In this document: positions 18,239-26,959 of the stretch, piece by piece
How the letters are laid out: each line of letters opens with the position of its first letter
Numbering within the stretch: position 1 is the stretch's first letter
NCBI RefSeq assembly: GCF_904067045.1
Contig: NZ_CAJFDC010000015.1
Location: 1 to 64,000, forward strand
Reading direction: 5' to 3'
Origin: Pseudomonas sp. FEN
GTDB lineage: Bacteria; Pseudomonadota; Gammaproteobacteria; Pseudomonadales; Pseudomonadaceae
DNA length: 64,000 bases
Translations under genes and position numbers: made by a program
Notes under the pieces: generated by a model
The model's database searches: none
What the model saw: the letters and a program-made list of their open reading frames with translations, nothing else
Told to the model about the DNA's origin: nothing

Positions 18239-20527
18239 TCACGCCCACTCCTTACGCAATTGACGGGCCGCGCTCACCATATGCACCAGGGCCGCTTCGG
18301 TTTCCGGCCAGCCACGGGTTTTCAGACCGCAATCCGGGTTGACCCACAGACGCTCGGCGGGAATGCGCTTGGCGGCTTTGCGCAGCAGGTTGGCCATTTC
18401 CGAGACATCCGGCACTCGTGGCGAGTGAATGTCATAGACGCCCGGGCCGATTTCATTCGGGTAAGCGAAGGCTTCGAACGCCTCCAGCAGCTCCATGTCC
18501 GAGCGCGAGGTTTCAATGGTGATGACATCGGCATCCATCGCCGCAATGGACTCGATCACATCGTTGAACTCGCTGTAGCACATATGCGTGTGGATCTGGG
18601 TTTCATCGCGCACTCCGCAGGCACACAGACGGAACGCTTCGCTGGCCCACTCCAGGTAGTGCCGCCATTGCGCCCGGCGCAGTGGCAGGCCCTCGCGGAA
18701 AGCCGCTTCGTCGATCTGGACGATTTTGATCCCGGCAGCTTCCAGGTCCACGACTTCATCACGAATGGCCAGCGCCAGTTGGCGCGCCTGTACTTCACGC
18801 GGCACGTCTTCGCGTGGGAATGACCACATCAGCATGGTCACAGGACCGGTCAACATACCCTTCATCACTTTGCCTGTGAGGCTCTGGGCGTAGCGGATCC
18901 ACTCCACGGTCATGGCTTTCGGACGGCTCAGGTCGCCAACGATGAGCGCCGGTTTCACGCAACGGGAACCGTAGCTCTGGACCCAGCCGAAACGGGTAAA
19001 GGCATAACCGTCGAGTTGCTCGGCGAAGTACTCGACCATGTCGTTACGCTCGGCCTCTCCGTGCACCAGCACGTCCAGGCCCAGGCGCTCCTGCACTTGC
19101 ACGGCATGGCGAATCTCGCTGTGCATCGCCTCGGTATATTCGGCTTCGCTCAACTTGCCCTGTTTGAACGACTGGCGCGCCAGGCGGATGGCCGCCGTTT
19201 GCGGGAACGAACCGATGGTGGTGGTCGGAAACAGCGGCAGATCGAGACCGACGCGCTGCTTGACGATACGGCTGGCAAAAGCCGAGTGGCGCTGGCTGTC
19301 CTTGGCGGTAATCGCGGCAACACGAGTCTGGACAGCCGGCTTATGGATGCGCGTCGAGGCGGCCCGACTGGCCTGAATCGCACGGCTCTGGGCCAAGGCT
19401 TCCAGGACCGGCGCGGATTCCGGGTCATTGATGGCGCGGGCCAGAATGGCCACCTCTTCACACTTCTGCACGGCAAAGGCCAGCCAACTCTTGAGCTCGG
19501 CGTCCAACTGGTCTTCGCGCCCCAGGTCTACCGGGCTGTGCAACAACGAGCAGGAAGGCGCCACCCAGAGGCGATCACCCAGGCGTTCACTGGCGTGTTG
19601 CAACACCGCCAAGGCTTTTTCCAGGTCGCAACGCCAGACGTTACGGCCGTTGACCAGCCCCAGCGAAAGGACCTTGTAGGCAGGCAGGCGATCGAGAATG
19701 GTCGGGTATTGCTCAGGCGCGCGAACCAGGTCGATATGCAGTCCATCGACCGGCAGATTGGCCGCCAGGCCGAGGTTCTCTTCCAGACCGCCGAAGTAGG
19801 TGGCAACCAGCTTCTTCAATGGGTCGCGCTGGATCAGGTTGTAGGCACGCTCGAAGGCGTTTTTCCAGTCCTGTGGCAGATCCAGGACCAGGATCGGCTC
19901 GTCGATCTGCACCCACTCGACACCTTGGGCAGCCAGGCGCTGGAAGATCTGGCCATACAACGGCAGCAGGCGGTCGAGCAGATCGAGCTTGTCAAAGTCG
20001 GCCCCCTTGACCTTGCCCAGCCACAGGTAGGTCAGCGGCCCAATGACCACCGGCTTGACGGTGTGGCCCAGCACACGAGCCTCTTCGACCTCTTCGAAGA
20101 GTTGCTCCCAGCCGAGCTGGAACTGCTGGTCGGCGCTGAACTCCGGCACCAGGTAATGGTAGTTGGTGTCGAACCACTTGGTCATTTCCTGGGCATGGGC
20201 GCCGCCACAGCAGCTGTCGCTGACACCACGAGCCATGCCGAACAGGGTTTGCAGGGTGGCCGGCCCCTCATGCGGACGGAAGCGCTCGGGGATCACGCCG
20301 AACATCAGCGAATGGGTCAGGACCTGGTCATACCAGGCAAAGTCGCCGACCGGCAGCAGCTCGATACCGGCTTTCTTCTGCAGGTCCCAATGAGTCTTGC
20401 GCAGCTCGCGGCCAACGGCATGCAGGCCCGCCTCGTCCAATTCGCCCTTCCAGAAAGCCTCTTGCGCTTTCTTCAGTTCGCGGTCGCGACCAATACGAGG
20501 AAATCCGTGGGAATGGGCCAGTGCCAT
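18239..20527 (-). CDS. metE: Cobalamin-independent methionine synthase
   Basis: MetE (762 aa) transfers the methyl group of 5-methyltetrahydropteroyltri-L-glutamate to homocysteine in the last step of methionine synthesis, without B12. The chosen start, MALAHSHGFPRIGRDRELKK at 20527, matches the family N-terminus; the five codons before it are not conserved. Zinc and homocysteine ligands are visible as THMCYSEF (His and Cys) and NPDCGLKTRGW (Cys), with the second-half entry motif TTTIGSFPQT. Length is standard. No metR lies nearby, but a dyad matching the MetR spacing sits upstream. A terminator follows at 18181-18213. Confidence 0.97.
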   Translation of the reverse strand: MALAHSHGFPRIGRDRELKKAQEAFWKGELDEAGLHAVGRELRKTHWDLQKKAGIELLPVGDFAWYDQVLTHSLMFGVIPERFRPHEGPATLQTLFGMARGVSDSCCGGAHAQEMTKWFDTNYHYLVPEFSADQQFQLGWEQLFEEVEEARVLGHTVKPVVIGPLTYLWLGKVKGADFDKLDLLDRLLPLYGQIFQRLAAQGVEWVQIDEPILVLDLPQDWKNAFERAYNLIQRDPLKKLVATYFGGLEENLGLAANLPVDGLHIDLVRAPEQYPTILDRLPAYKVLSLGLVNGRNVWRCDLEKALAVLQHASERLGDRLWVAPSCSLLHSPVDLGREDQLDAELKSWLAFAVQKCEEVAILARAINDPESAPVLEALAQSRAIQASRAASTRIHKPAVQTRVAAITAKDSQRHSAFASRIVKQRVGLDLPLFPTTTIGSFPQTAAIRLARQSFKQGKLSEAEYTEAMHSEIRHAVQVQERLGLDVLVHGEAERNDMVEYFAEQLDGYAFTRFGWVQSYGSRCVKPALIVGDLSRPKAMTVEWIRYAQSLTGKVMKGMLTGPVTMLMWSFPREDVPREVQARQLALAIRDEVVDLEAAGIKIVQIDEAAFREGLPLRRAQWRHYLEWASEAFRLCACGVRDETQIHTHMCYSEFNDVIESIAAMDADVITIETSRSDMELLEAFEAFAYPNEIGPGVYDIHSPRVPDVSEMANLLRKAAKRIPAERLWVNPDCGLKTRGWPETEAALVHMVSAARQLRKEWA

Positions 20528-20905
20528 GACAAAAAACTCCAATGTGTTTGATGGGAGCCATTGTCGACACTCAGCGCATGCTGAGACAAACTCATTTAAA
20601 TACAGACAATCACAAATTTAATTCATGATCACTTATCCAGGGCACAGTGAAGGCACGCCTGCAGCAAATCGAGCAAAGCATCAATCGCTGTCTGGCGCAG
20701 AAATCTGGACACTTTGAAACTTTATGTATATTTTGTCTTGATCGTTCATGACATGGGCCTTGGGTGGCGGAGGGAGCAACGTCATACCGCGCAGACAGAA
20801 CCAGGCCAAACTCCCAAGTCGGCGTTGGGGCCTGTTTAACGGCCCAACCCGGCCGCCTGAAGAGTTATTTGAACCTGTCAATTAACCACCATACGAGCTT
20901 GCACC
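20528..20905. other. Divergent intergenic region between metE and a DauR-like regulator
   Basis: This 378-bp stretch holds the promoters of metE (minus) and the YheO/DauR-type regulator (plus). I see a dyad TGAGACAAACTCA at 20582-20594, close to the TGAANNNNNTTCA form bound by MetR, next to a hairpin CTCAGC-GCAT-GCTGAG at 20570-20585. No cobalamin riboswitch core was recognised. Open frames here (for example 20681-20881 on the minus strand) have no recognisable features and I treat them as spurious. Confidence 0.5.
20582..20594. promoter_or_regulatory. Candidate MetR-type operator upstream of metE
   Basis: TGAGACAAACTCA is a perfect 4-bp dyad with a 5-bp spacer, differing from the MetR consensus TGAA-N5-TTCA at one position per half. 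It lies 55 bp upstream of the metE start, a plausible activator position. Match by eye only. Confidence 0.35.
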
Positions 20906-21532
20906 ATGAGCAAAAAAAACGACGAAGCCACTAACCTCCTTGATCAGTTGGGGCAGATTGCACAAGGGCTAGGTGAAACATTCGCGCCTTTTTGCGAAGT
21001 GGTGGTGCATGACTTACAAGACCCCAACCACGCCATTCATGCCATTCACAACAATCTGTCTGGCCGTCAGGTTGGCGATCCCGCAACCGAACTCGGCTTG
21101 GCTCGTATTGCCGATCCACAGTATCCAGAAGTGATCGCCAACTACGCCAACCGCTTTCCGGATGGGCGACAGGCCAAGAGCACCTCCATCGGTATCAAGG
21201 ATTCGAACGGACGATACGTCGCGGCACTGTGCATGAATCTGGACTTGAGTTTGTTCCAGAGCCTGCAAAGCGCGATGGGACAATTCACCGCGGTCGTGAA
21301 GCACAGTATTACGGAGAATCTGAATACCAGTAACGCCGACGCCATTCGCCAGCGCATCGACGAGTTCTCCGCACGTCAGGCCACGACGCCACGGGCACTG
21401 AAGGCCGATGACAAACGCCTGTTGCTTCGCGAGCTGAAGGACACCGGGTATCTGGAAGTTCGAAAGTCAATGGAAGTCATCGCACAGCATCTGGGTGTGT
21501 CCCGCGCGGCGGTCTATAGCTACGCGAAATAA
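20906..21532 (+). CDS. YheO/DauR-type transcriptional regulator (PAS-like plus HTH)
   Basis: This 208-residue cytoplasmic regulator has an N-terminal YheO-like sensor domain (about residues 10-130, with FAPFCEVVVHDLQDPNHAIH) and a C-terminal helix-turn-helix (VIAQHLGVSRAAVYSYAK) that ends the protein. Members of this family, such as DauR, control amino-acid catabolic operons. It lies about 90 bp upstream of a RidA gene and a PLP dehydratase on the same strand. I infer that it regulates them in response to a hydroxyaspartate or related amino acid. Confidence 0.85.
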   Translation: MSKKNDEATNLLDQLGQIAQGLGETFAPFCEVVVHDLQDPNHAIHAIHNNLSGRQVGDPATELGLARIADPQYPEVIANYANRFPDGRQAKSTSIGIKDSNGRYVAALCMNLDLSLFQSLQSAMGQFTAVVKHSITENLNTSNADAIRQRIDEFSARQATTPRALKADDKRLLLRELKDTGYLEVRKSMEVIAQHLGVSRAAVYSYAK

Positions 21533-21622
21533 CTCTGACCGGTCTCGCACCGGCAAAGACACCAATAAAAATTATTCCTACGTTAGGGGGTGGCTCTCCT
21601 CACCCTGAAAAAAGGTATCGCA

Positions 21623-22021
21623 ATGCTTATCTCCGCCATCCAGTGCTCCAACAGTAGTGCTATCAGTCCTCCCGCCGGACACTATTCTCACATCTGCACC
21701 GCCGGCGGTTTTGTAATGATTTCCGGCCAGTTGCCTATCAATTCCGAGGGACGGGCATTGGCAGACAAGTGTTTCGAGGAACAAACCCAGCAGGTTCTGA
21801 GCAACCTTGAGCATTGTCTTGTCCGCGCAGGCGTCGGCAAAAACAGCCTGGTACAAGTGCGCGTCTATGTCACCGACATTGATCAATGGCCGACGTTCAA
21901 TCGTATCTACGAACAATGGCTGGGTGATCACCGGCCCGCCCGAGCCGTTGCTGGCGTGGCTCAATTGCATTTTGGCTCAGCCGTCGAAGTTGAAGCCATG
22001 GCACTTGCAGCAACGGCCTGA
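21623..22021 (+). CDS. RidA/YjgF family enamine/imine deaminase
   Basis: This 132-residue RidA-family protein probably hydrolyses reactive enamine/imine intermediates released by PLP dehydratases. Family features are ISGQLPINSEG near residue 40, VRVYVTDIDQWPTFNRIY, and the arginine in HRPARAVAGVAQL that binds the substrate carboxylate. The start is taken at ATG 21623, preceded by AAAAAAGGT; a GTG at 21590 would add 11 non-conserved residues. It lies immediately upstream of a dehydratase whose product it would deaminate, which makes functional coupling likely. Confidence 0.88.
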   Translation: MLISAIQCSNSSAISPPAGHYSHICTAGGFVMISGQLPINSEGRALADKCFEEQTQQVLSNLEHCLVRAGVGKNSLVQVRVYVTDIDQWPTFNRIYEQWLGDHRPARAVAGVAQLHFGSAVEVEAMALAATA

Positions 22022-22075
22022 ACATATTGGTTGTGCACATTTCTTAAAGTTCTCATATCAAAAAGCGAGGCCCCC

Positions 22076-23047
22076 ATGACCACGACTCAAGTGACGCTTC
22101 CCACCTACCAGGATGTCCTGGACGCTGCCGAACGTATCCTCGGCCACGCTCACCGCACACCGGTATTGACCTCACGCACACTGAACGGACAGCTGGGCGC
22201 CGAGGTGTTTTTCAAATGTGAGAACTATCAACGCATGGGCGCTTTCAAGTTCCGCGGTGCGTTCAACGCACTGGCGCGCTTCGACGAGCACCAACGCAAG
22301 GCCGGAGTCGTGGCATTTTCTTCGGGCAACCACGCTCAAGGCATCGCATTGTCCGCACGTATCCTGGGCATTCCCGCGACCATCGTGATGCCCCACGACG
22401 CTCCGACTTCGAAAATGGCGGCGACCCGCGAATACGGAGCCAGCGTGGTGCTCTATGATCGTTGCAGCGAGGACCGCGAAGCCATTGGTCGAAAACTGGC
22501 CGAGGAGCATGGTTACACCTTGATTCCATCCTATGACCACCCGGATGTCATCGCCGGACAAGGGACGGCGAGCATGGAGTTATTGCAAGAGACCGGACCA
22601 CTGGATGCACTATTCGTTTGCCTCGGCGGCGGCGGACTGTTGGCGGGCAGTGCCTTGGCAACCCGCGCAGTGGCGCCTGACTGCAAACTTTATGGCGTCG
22701 AGCCACAGGCCGGGAATGATGGTCAGCAGTCGTTTCGCAGTGGAGAAATAGTCCATATCGACACACCGGACACCCTCGCCGATGGCGCCCAGACCCAGCA
22801 TCTGGGGCACTATACATTCCCGATCATTCGCCGCGACGTTGACGACATTCTGACGGTCACCGATGCACAGTTGGTCGAGGGTATGCGTTTTTTTGCCGAA
22901 CGCATGAAGATGGTCGTGGAGCCTACCGGGTGCCTGGGATTGGCCGCCATGCGTGAAATGAGCAAGGCGCTGGAAGGTCAGCGTGTCGGTGTGATTGTGA
23001 GCGGCGGGAATATTGATCTGGATCGGTATGCACGGTTGCTGGCTTAG
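22076..23047 (+). CDS. PLP-dependent threonine/hydroxyaspartate dehydratase
   Basis: This 323-residue fold-type II PLP enzyme of the serine/threonine dehydratase family eliminates water and ammonia from a beta-hydroxy amino acid. The PLP lysine lies in MGAFKFRGAFNA, the phosphate-binding loop is CLGGGGLLAG, and the C-terminal SGGNIDLDRY is typical. There is no regulatory ACT domain, and the length fits threo-3-hydroxyaspartate ammonia-lyase or catabolic/racemase types rather than biosynthetic IlvA. The start is ATG 22076 after AAAAGCGAGG. The neighbouring DauR-type regulator and RidA favour 3-hydroxyaspartate catabolism, but threonine or serine cannot be excluded. Confidence 0.85.
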   Translation: MTTTQVTLPTYQDVLDAAERILGHAHRTPVLTSRTLNGQLGAEVFFKCENYQRMGAFKFRGAFNALARFDEHQRKAGVVAFSSGNHAQGIALSARILGIPATIVMPHDAPTSKMAATREYGASVVLYDRCSEDREAIGRKLAEEHGYTLIPSYDHPDVIAGQGTASMELLQETGPLDALFVCLGGGGLLAGSALATRAVAPDCKLYGVEPQAGNDGQQSFRSGEIVHIDTPDTLADGAQTQHLGHYTFPIIRRDVDDILTVTDAQLVEGMRFFAERMKMVVEPTGCLGLAAMREMSKALEGQRVGVIVSGGNIDLDRYARLLA

Positions 23048-23182
23048 TCTTTAACGCTGGAGCCCGTTGATCTCTTCAGGTCAGCCCGAAGAGATCGGTC
23101 GCAGGCATCAGCAGTACCTGGGACAGCGCGTTTAGGTTCTACACTAGGCCTCAACTCGACCCCTTCCAAAGGTAGCGCACAG

Positions 23183-24070
23183 ATGGAACGTCTCGCCGCG
23201 AAAGACTTTGCCCCTGAACTGCTCGAGCTGTACGACTACTACGTCCACGGCAAGATCAACCGCCGGGAATTTCTCGATCGCGCGGCAAAGTTCACCTTGG
23301 GCGGCCTCGCCGCCAGCAGCCTCCTGGCAGCGCTGAGCCCGAACTACGCGCTGGCCGAGCAGGTTCCGTTTACCGACCCGGACATTGTCGCCGAATACAT
23401 CACCTACCCCTCCCCCAAGGGGCACGGACAGGTGCGTGGTTATCGGGTACGTCCGGCCAAGGCCAGCGGCAAGGTGCCGGCGGTGGTGGTCGTGCATGAA
23501 AACCGTGGACTCAACCCCTACATCGAAGACGTTGCCCGACGCGTGGCCAAGGCCGGCTTCATCGCCCTGGCCCCGGATGGCCTGTCATCGGTCGGCGGCT
23601 ATCCCGGCAATGACGACAAAGGTCGGGAGTTGCAGCAGAGCGTCGATCCGGAAAAGCTCATGAACGACTTCTTCGCCGCCATCGAGTGGCTGATGAACCA
23701 TGACGCTACCACCGGCAAAGTCGGTATCACCGGTTTCTGCTATGGCGGCGGGGTCGCCAATGCCGCCGCCGTGGCCTACCCGGAACTCAGTGCCGCCGTG
23801 CCTTTCTATGGTCGCCAGCCAAGAACCGAGGACGTGGTACGGATCAAGGCGCCCCTGCTGCTGCACTACGCCGAACTGGACAAGCCCATCACCGATGGCT
23901 GGCCGGCCTATGAACAGGCCTTGAAGGCGACCGGCAAGATCTACGAAGCGCATATCTACGCCGGGGTTAACCACGGTTTTCACAACGACTCCACCCCCCG
24001 CTACGACGAGGCCGCCGCCAAACTGGCATGGGACAGGACGCTGGGCTGGTTTCGGCGCTATCTGGTTTGA
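23183..24070 (+). CDS. Dienelactone hydrolase family protein with N-terminal export signal
   Basis: This 295-residue alpha/beta hydrolase is of the carboxymethylenebutenolidase (dienelactone hydrolase) family. The catalytic cysteine is in GFCYGGGV, the aspartate in YAELDKPI and the histidine in NHGFHND. The first 60 residues form an extension with NRREFLDRAAKF before a hydrophobic stretch, resembling an atypical Tat-type (RREFL) signal and matching the YghX-like subgroup. It is flanked by non-homologous genes, so its substrate cannot be inferred from context. Confidence 0.87.
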   Translation: MERLAAKDFAPELLELYDYYVHGKINRREFLDRAAKFTLGGLAASSLLAALSPNYALAEQVPFTDPDIVAEYITYPSPKGHGQVRGYRVRPAKASGKVPAVVVVHENRGLNPYIEDVARRVAKAGFIALAPDGLSSVGGYPGNDDKGRELQQSVDPEKLMNDFFAAIEWLMNHDATTGKVGITGFCYGGGVANAAAVAYPELSAAVPFYGRQPRTEDVVRIKAPLLLHYAELDKPITDGWPAYEQALKATGKIYEAHIYAGVNHGFHNDSTPRYDEAAAKLAWDRTLGWFRRYLV

Positions 24071-24090
24071 CGCTGAAAACGCCGCGCGAG

Positions 24091-24161
24091 CTGTAGATAG
24101 CGTCTTGACGATAGCGGTGGTGAATTCAACATCGCTATCGCCAGCAAGCTGGCTCCTACAG
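24091..24161. repeat. Pseudomonas REP-like palindromic element
   Basis: The inverted arms CGATAGCG (24109-24116) and CGCTATCG (24133-24140) are followed by CCAGCAAGCTGGCTCCTACA, a tail typical of P. fluorescens-group intergenic repeats. The left arm is more degenerate than the right. It lies just after the hydrolase gene. Confidence 0.7.
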
Positions 24162-24201
24162 AAAAGCAGTGCTCGTTGCCGAAAGCGGCAACCTCGTCTT
24201 C

Positions 24202-24285
24202 TCAGGTCGGAGAAATCGTGGCCAGGAGGCCAATCGCAATCGTCAGTATGAGAAATCCACCCAGGAACATCGCCATCTTGGCCAT
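24202..24285 (-). CDS. Very small single-span membrane protein (27 aa)
   Basis: The frame encodes MAKMAMFLGGFLILTIAIGL and then LATISPT. It is one hydrophobic segment (about residues 6-24) with a short basic start, so an inner-membrane peptide is likely. A strong Shine-Dalgarno (GAGGAGG) lies 6 bases before the ATG, which is the main reason to accept so short a gene. It lies between the dienelactone hydrolase and MocR genes, away from any operon. No family was identified. Confidence 0.6.
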   Translation of the reverse strand: MAKMAMFLGGFLILTIAIGLLATISPT

Positions 24286-24473
24286 AAGGCCTCCTCAACT
24301 ATAAGGTCAGGGCATAACGCGGGTTGCGTAATGATTTACGGAGCAGAACAAACAGACGCTGACCGAACGTCACAGGCCGTAGCCCAAGGCAGTTGTTGGA
24401 AGCTGATCCGCAAGGCCATTGTCGGACCTGAACCGAATACATTACAGACGCAGATGACAATGAAAAATACGGA

Positions 24474-25826
24474 TCAGAACAGCGGCCCCAGCACCCGTTT
24501 CACTTTCATCAACGCCGTGCGCAGGGTGTCCAGGTCCACGGAACCCAACGCCAGGCGGATCGCGTGCGGCACATGCACGGTGGTGGCGAAAGGCTCGGCG
24601 GTGGAGAGCGAAATCCGCTCGCGCATCAGCGCCATGGCAATCTGGTCGGCCCGCGCCTCTTCCGGCAGAGGCAGCCAAAGGAAGTAGGAAGACGGATGGC
24701 GAACAGTGCGCAACCCGACCAGCAATTCGTCGGCCATGACCTGTCTGGCTTGTGCGTCCTTGCGCTTTTGCACTTCCAGCCTGGCGACAGTGCCATCCTC
24801 GATCCAGGCGGTGGCGATTGCCGTCAACACCCCCGGCGTGTTCCAGGTGGTCGCCCGGATGATGCGCTCCAGGGCCTCCACCCGCTGGAGCGGTGCCGCG
24901 ACAAATCCGACCCGCAGGCCAGCGGCGACGCTCTTGGACAGGCCGGAAACGTAGAGGGTCCTTTCCGGCGCCAGCTCGGCCAGCGGCGACGGCGCGTTCT
25001 CCGCCAGGTAAGCGTAGGCCGCGTCCTCGATGATCAACAGATCATGCCGGCGGGCGATCGACACCAACTGCCCACGCTGATCGGCCGCCATCACCCAGCC
25101 CATTGGATTGTGCAGGGTCGGCATGCTGTAGACGGCACGCACCGGGCGACTGCGACAGAGTTTTTCCAGCGCCTCGAGATCGGGCCCCTGGTCGGTGAGC
25201 GGGATGGCGACGAGCTCAAGGTGCAGTGCCTGCGCCAGCACCTTGAATCCCGGATAGGTCAAGGCATCCGCGGCGATCACATCCCCGGGTTGCAACAACG
25301 CCATCAGGATGACTGTCAATCCATGCTGGGCGCCGCTGACAATCAACACCTGCTCGGCCGCCACGCTCAGCCCCCGCGCCGCCAGGTGGCGCGCGACCAC
25401 CGCCCGCTCATGCAGGCGCCCGGCATGCGGGTGGTAGCGCAACAAGGACTCCAGGTCACCGGACAGTGCCAACTGGCGCAAGGCCGTGCGCAACTGCTCG
25501 GCCTGCCCCGGCGACGAGGGATAATTGAAGTTGAGATCGACCATCCCCACGGCCACCTCGGGCTGATCGATACCCAGGCCGGCAGGCAGGGCCGTCTCCC
25601 TGACAAAGGTGCCGCGGCCCGTCTCGCCACTGACCAGGCCCATGCTCTCAAGCTCGGCATAAACCCTGCTGGCCGTCACCAGCGCCAGGCCATGGCTGGC
25701 GGCCAGTTGGCGATGAGTCGGTAAGCGGGCACCGGGGAGCAAGCGCCCGGCACGGATATCGGCAGCAAAAACGTCCACCAGCGACTTGTACCGGGAGCGA
25801 GGCATAGGCAGATGTATCCATGACAA
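24474..25826 (-). CDS. MocR-type GntR regulator with aminotransferase domain
   Basis: This 450-residue transcription factor fuses an N-terminal GntR winged helix (about 8-75; LPTHRQLAASHGLALVTASR) to a fold-type I aminotransferase-like domain. The PLP lysine is expected in VSGLSKSVAAGLRVGF, with the cofactor aspartate in LIIEDAAYAYL. It is divergent from an EamA exporter 71 bp away, which it probably controls. Known MocR proteins sense PLP or amino acids. The start could be ATG 25826 or ATG 25805. Confidence 0.9.
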   Translation of the reverse strand: MSWIHLPMPRSRYKSLVDVFAADIRAGRLLPGARLPTHRQLAASHGLALVTASRVYAELESMGLVSGETGRGTFVRETALPAGLGIDQPEVAVGMVDLNFNYPSSPGQAEQLRTALRQLALSGDLESLLRYHPHAGRLHERAVVARHLAARGLSVAAEQVLIVSGAQHGLTVILMALLQPGDVIAADALTYPGFKVLAQALHLELVAIPLTDQGPDLEALEKLCRSRPVRAVYSMPTLHNPMGWVMAADQRGQLVSIARRHDLLIIEDAAYAYLAENAPSPLAELAPERTLYVSGLSKSVAAGLRVGFVAAPLQRVEALERIIRATTWNTPGVLTAIATAWIEDGTVARLEVQKRKDAQARQVMADELLVGLRTVRHPSSYFLWLPLPEEARADQIAMALMRERISLSTAEPFATTVHVPHAIRLALGSVDLDTLRTALMKVKRVLGPLF

Positions 25827-25897
25827 TATTTTGATTGTATCGATAGTCGGTCATAGCATGCGTCTCAAGCAACCCGGACCTTGAGCGTGAAGCAAAA

Positions 25898-26794
25898 ATG
25901 GAACGTACCTCGCCTCTGAACACCCCGGCGCTGGCGAAAAACACCAGCGGCTGGATCAATGGATTTATCGGTGTCCTGATCTTCAGTGGCTCGCTGCCCG
26001 CGACACGGCTGGCGGTCCAGGAGTTCGACCCAGTCTTTCTCACCGTGGCCCGGGCAAGCATTGCCGGTGTGTTCGCCCTGTGCCTGCTGTTGCTCTTCAG
26101 GGAAAAGCGCCCCGCGCGCAGCCAACTGCTGTCCCTGGTGGTGGTAGCCATCGGCGTTGTGCTCGGCTTTCCGCTATTGACCGCGTTGGCGTTGCAGTAC
26201 GTGACTTCCGCGCACTCCATCGTGTTCCTCGGCTTGTTGCCACTAGCCACCGCAGCCTTCGGTGTCCTGCGTGGTGGCGAACGGCCCCGGCCGGTATTCT
26301 GGTTTTTTTCCGTGCTGGGCAGCCTGCTGGTGGTGGGATTCGCCATATCCCAGGGACTGAGTGCAGCGCCTCGGGGCGACATCCTGATGCTGCTGGCCGT
26401 GCTGGTCTGCGGCCTGGGTTATGCCGAAGGGGCGAAGCTATCCAGGACGCTGGGAGGTTGGCAGGTGATTTCCTGGGCGCTGGTGCTATCGCTGCCGGTG
26501 ATGCTGCTGCTGAGCGGGGGCCTGGCCCCCTCCTCGCTCACGGGCATCAGCACACCCGCCTGGTTGAGCCTGGCGTATGTATCGCTGTTCAGCATGCTGA
26601 TCGGTTTCGTGTTCTGGTATCGCGGGTTGGCCCAGGGCGGGATCGCCGCCGTGGGACAGTTGCAGCTGTTGCAGCCGTTTTTCGGCTTAGCACTGGCGGC
26701 GACCTTGCTGCACGAGCAGGTCAGCCTGGGCATGCTGGGGGTCACCGTGGCGGTGATCCTTTGCGTGGCCGGCGCGAGGAAATTCTCCAGGTAG
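25898..26794 (+). CDS. EamA/DMT-superfamily exporter
   Basis: This 298-residue inner-membrane protein has about ten hydrophobic segments in two EamA repeats (first ending near residue 145, second from about 160). GSLPATRLAVQEFDPVFL near the start and LQPFFGLALAATLLHEQVSL near the end are typical of the family. Such proteins export amino acids or other small metabolites. It is divergent from a MocR regulator, suggesting that its expression responds to an amine or B6-related signal. Confidence 0.9.
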   Translation: MERTSPLNTPALAKNTSGWINGFIGVLIFSGSLPATRLAVQEFDPVFLTVARASIAGVFALCLLLLFREKRPARSQLLSLVVVAIGVVLGFPLLTALALQYVTSAHSIVFLGLLPLATAAFGVLRGGERPRPVFWFFSVLGSLLVVGFAISQGLSAAPRGDILMLLAVLVCGLGYAEGAKLSRTLGGWQVISWALVLSLPVMLLLSGGLAPSSLTGISTPAWLSLAYVSLFSMLIGFVFWYRGLAQGGIAAVGQLQLLQPFFGLALAATLLHEQVSLGMLGVTVAVILCVAGARKFSR

Positions 26795-26810
26795 CCCCCC
26801 AGCCCCCTGT

Positions 26811-26914
26811 GGAGCTGGCTTGTCGGGACGCCGCATCGCAGCGATGAGGCCCTTGAGTCATGCATTGACTGTCAGGGCCTCATCGCCAGCAAGCTGGGCT
26901 CCTACAGGGGTCGC
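26811..26914. repeat. REP palindrome between convergent genes
   Basis: A 13-bp perfect inverted repeat, GCGATGAGGCCCT (26841-26853) and AGGGCCTCATCGC (26874-26886), with an inner AGTCA/TGACT pairing, is flanked by GTGGAGCTGGCTTGTC and CCAGCAAGCTGGGCTCCTAC. It is a Pseudomonas-type intergenic repeat. Because eamA and the FabF-like gene converge here, it may also act as a two-way terminator. Confidence 0.75.
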
Positions 26915-26959
26915 ATGGACCTGAGTAGCGGGCCCAGGGTCAAGCCCCTATCTGACGCT

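Noticed and set aside
19016..20551. 511-aa plus-strand frame opposite metE
   Set aside because: It is fully inside metE, which is unambiguous with catalytic ligands; the antisense product has no features.
20681..20881. 66-aa minus-strand frame between metE and the DauR-type gene
   Set aside because: No ribosome-binding site or similarity; it occupies the divergent promoter region.
24169..24687. 172-aa plus-strand frame after the hydrolase gene
   Set aside because: It overlaps the end of the MocR gene, lacks a ribosome-binding site and resembles no protein; the real small gene there is on the minus strand.
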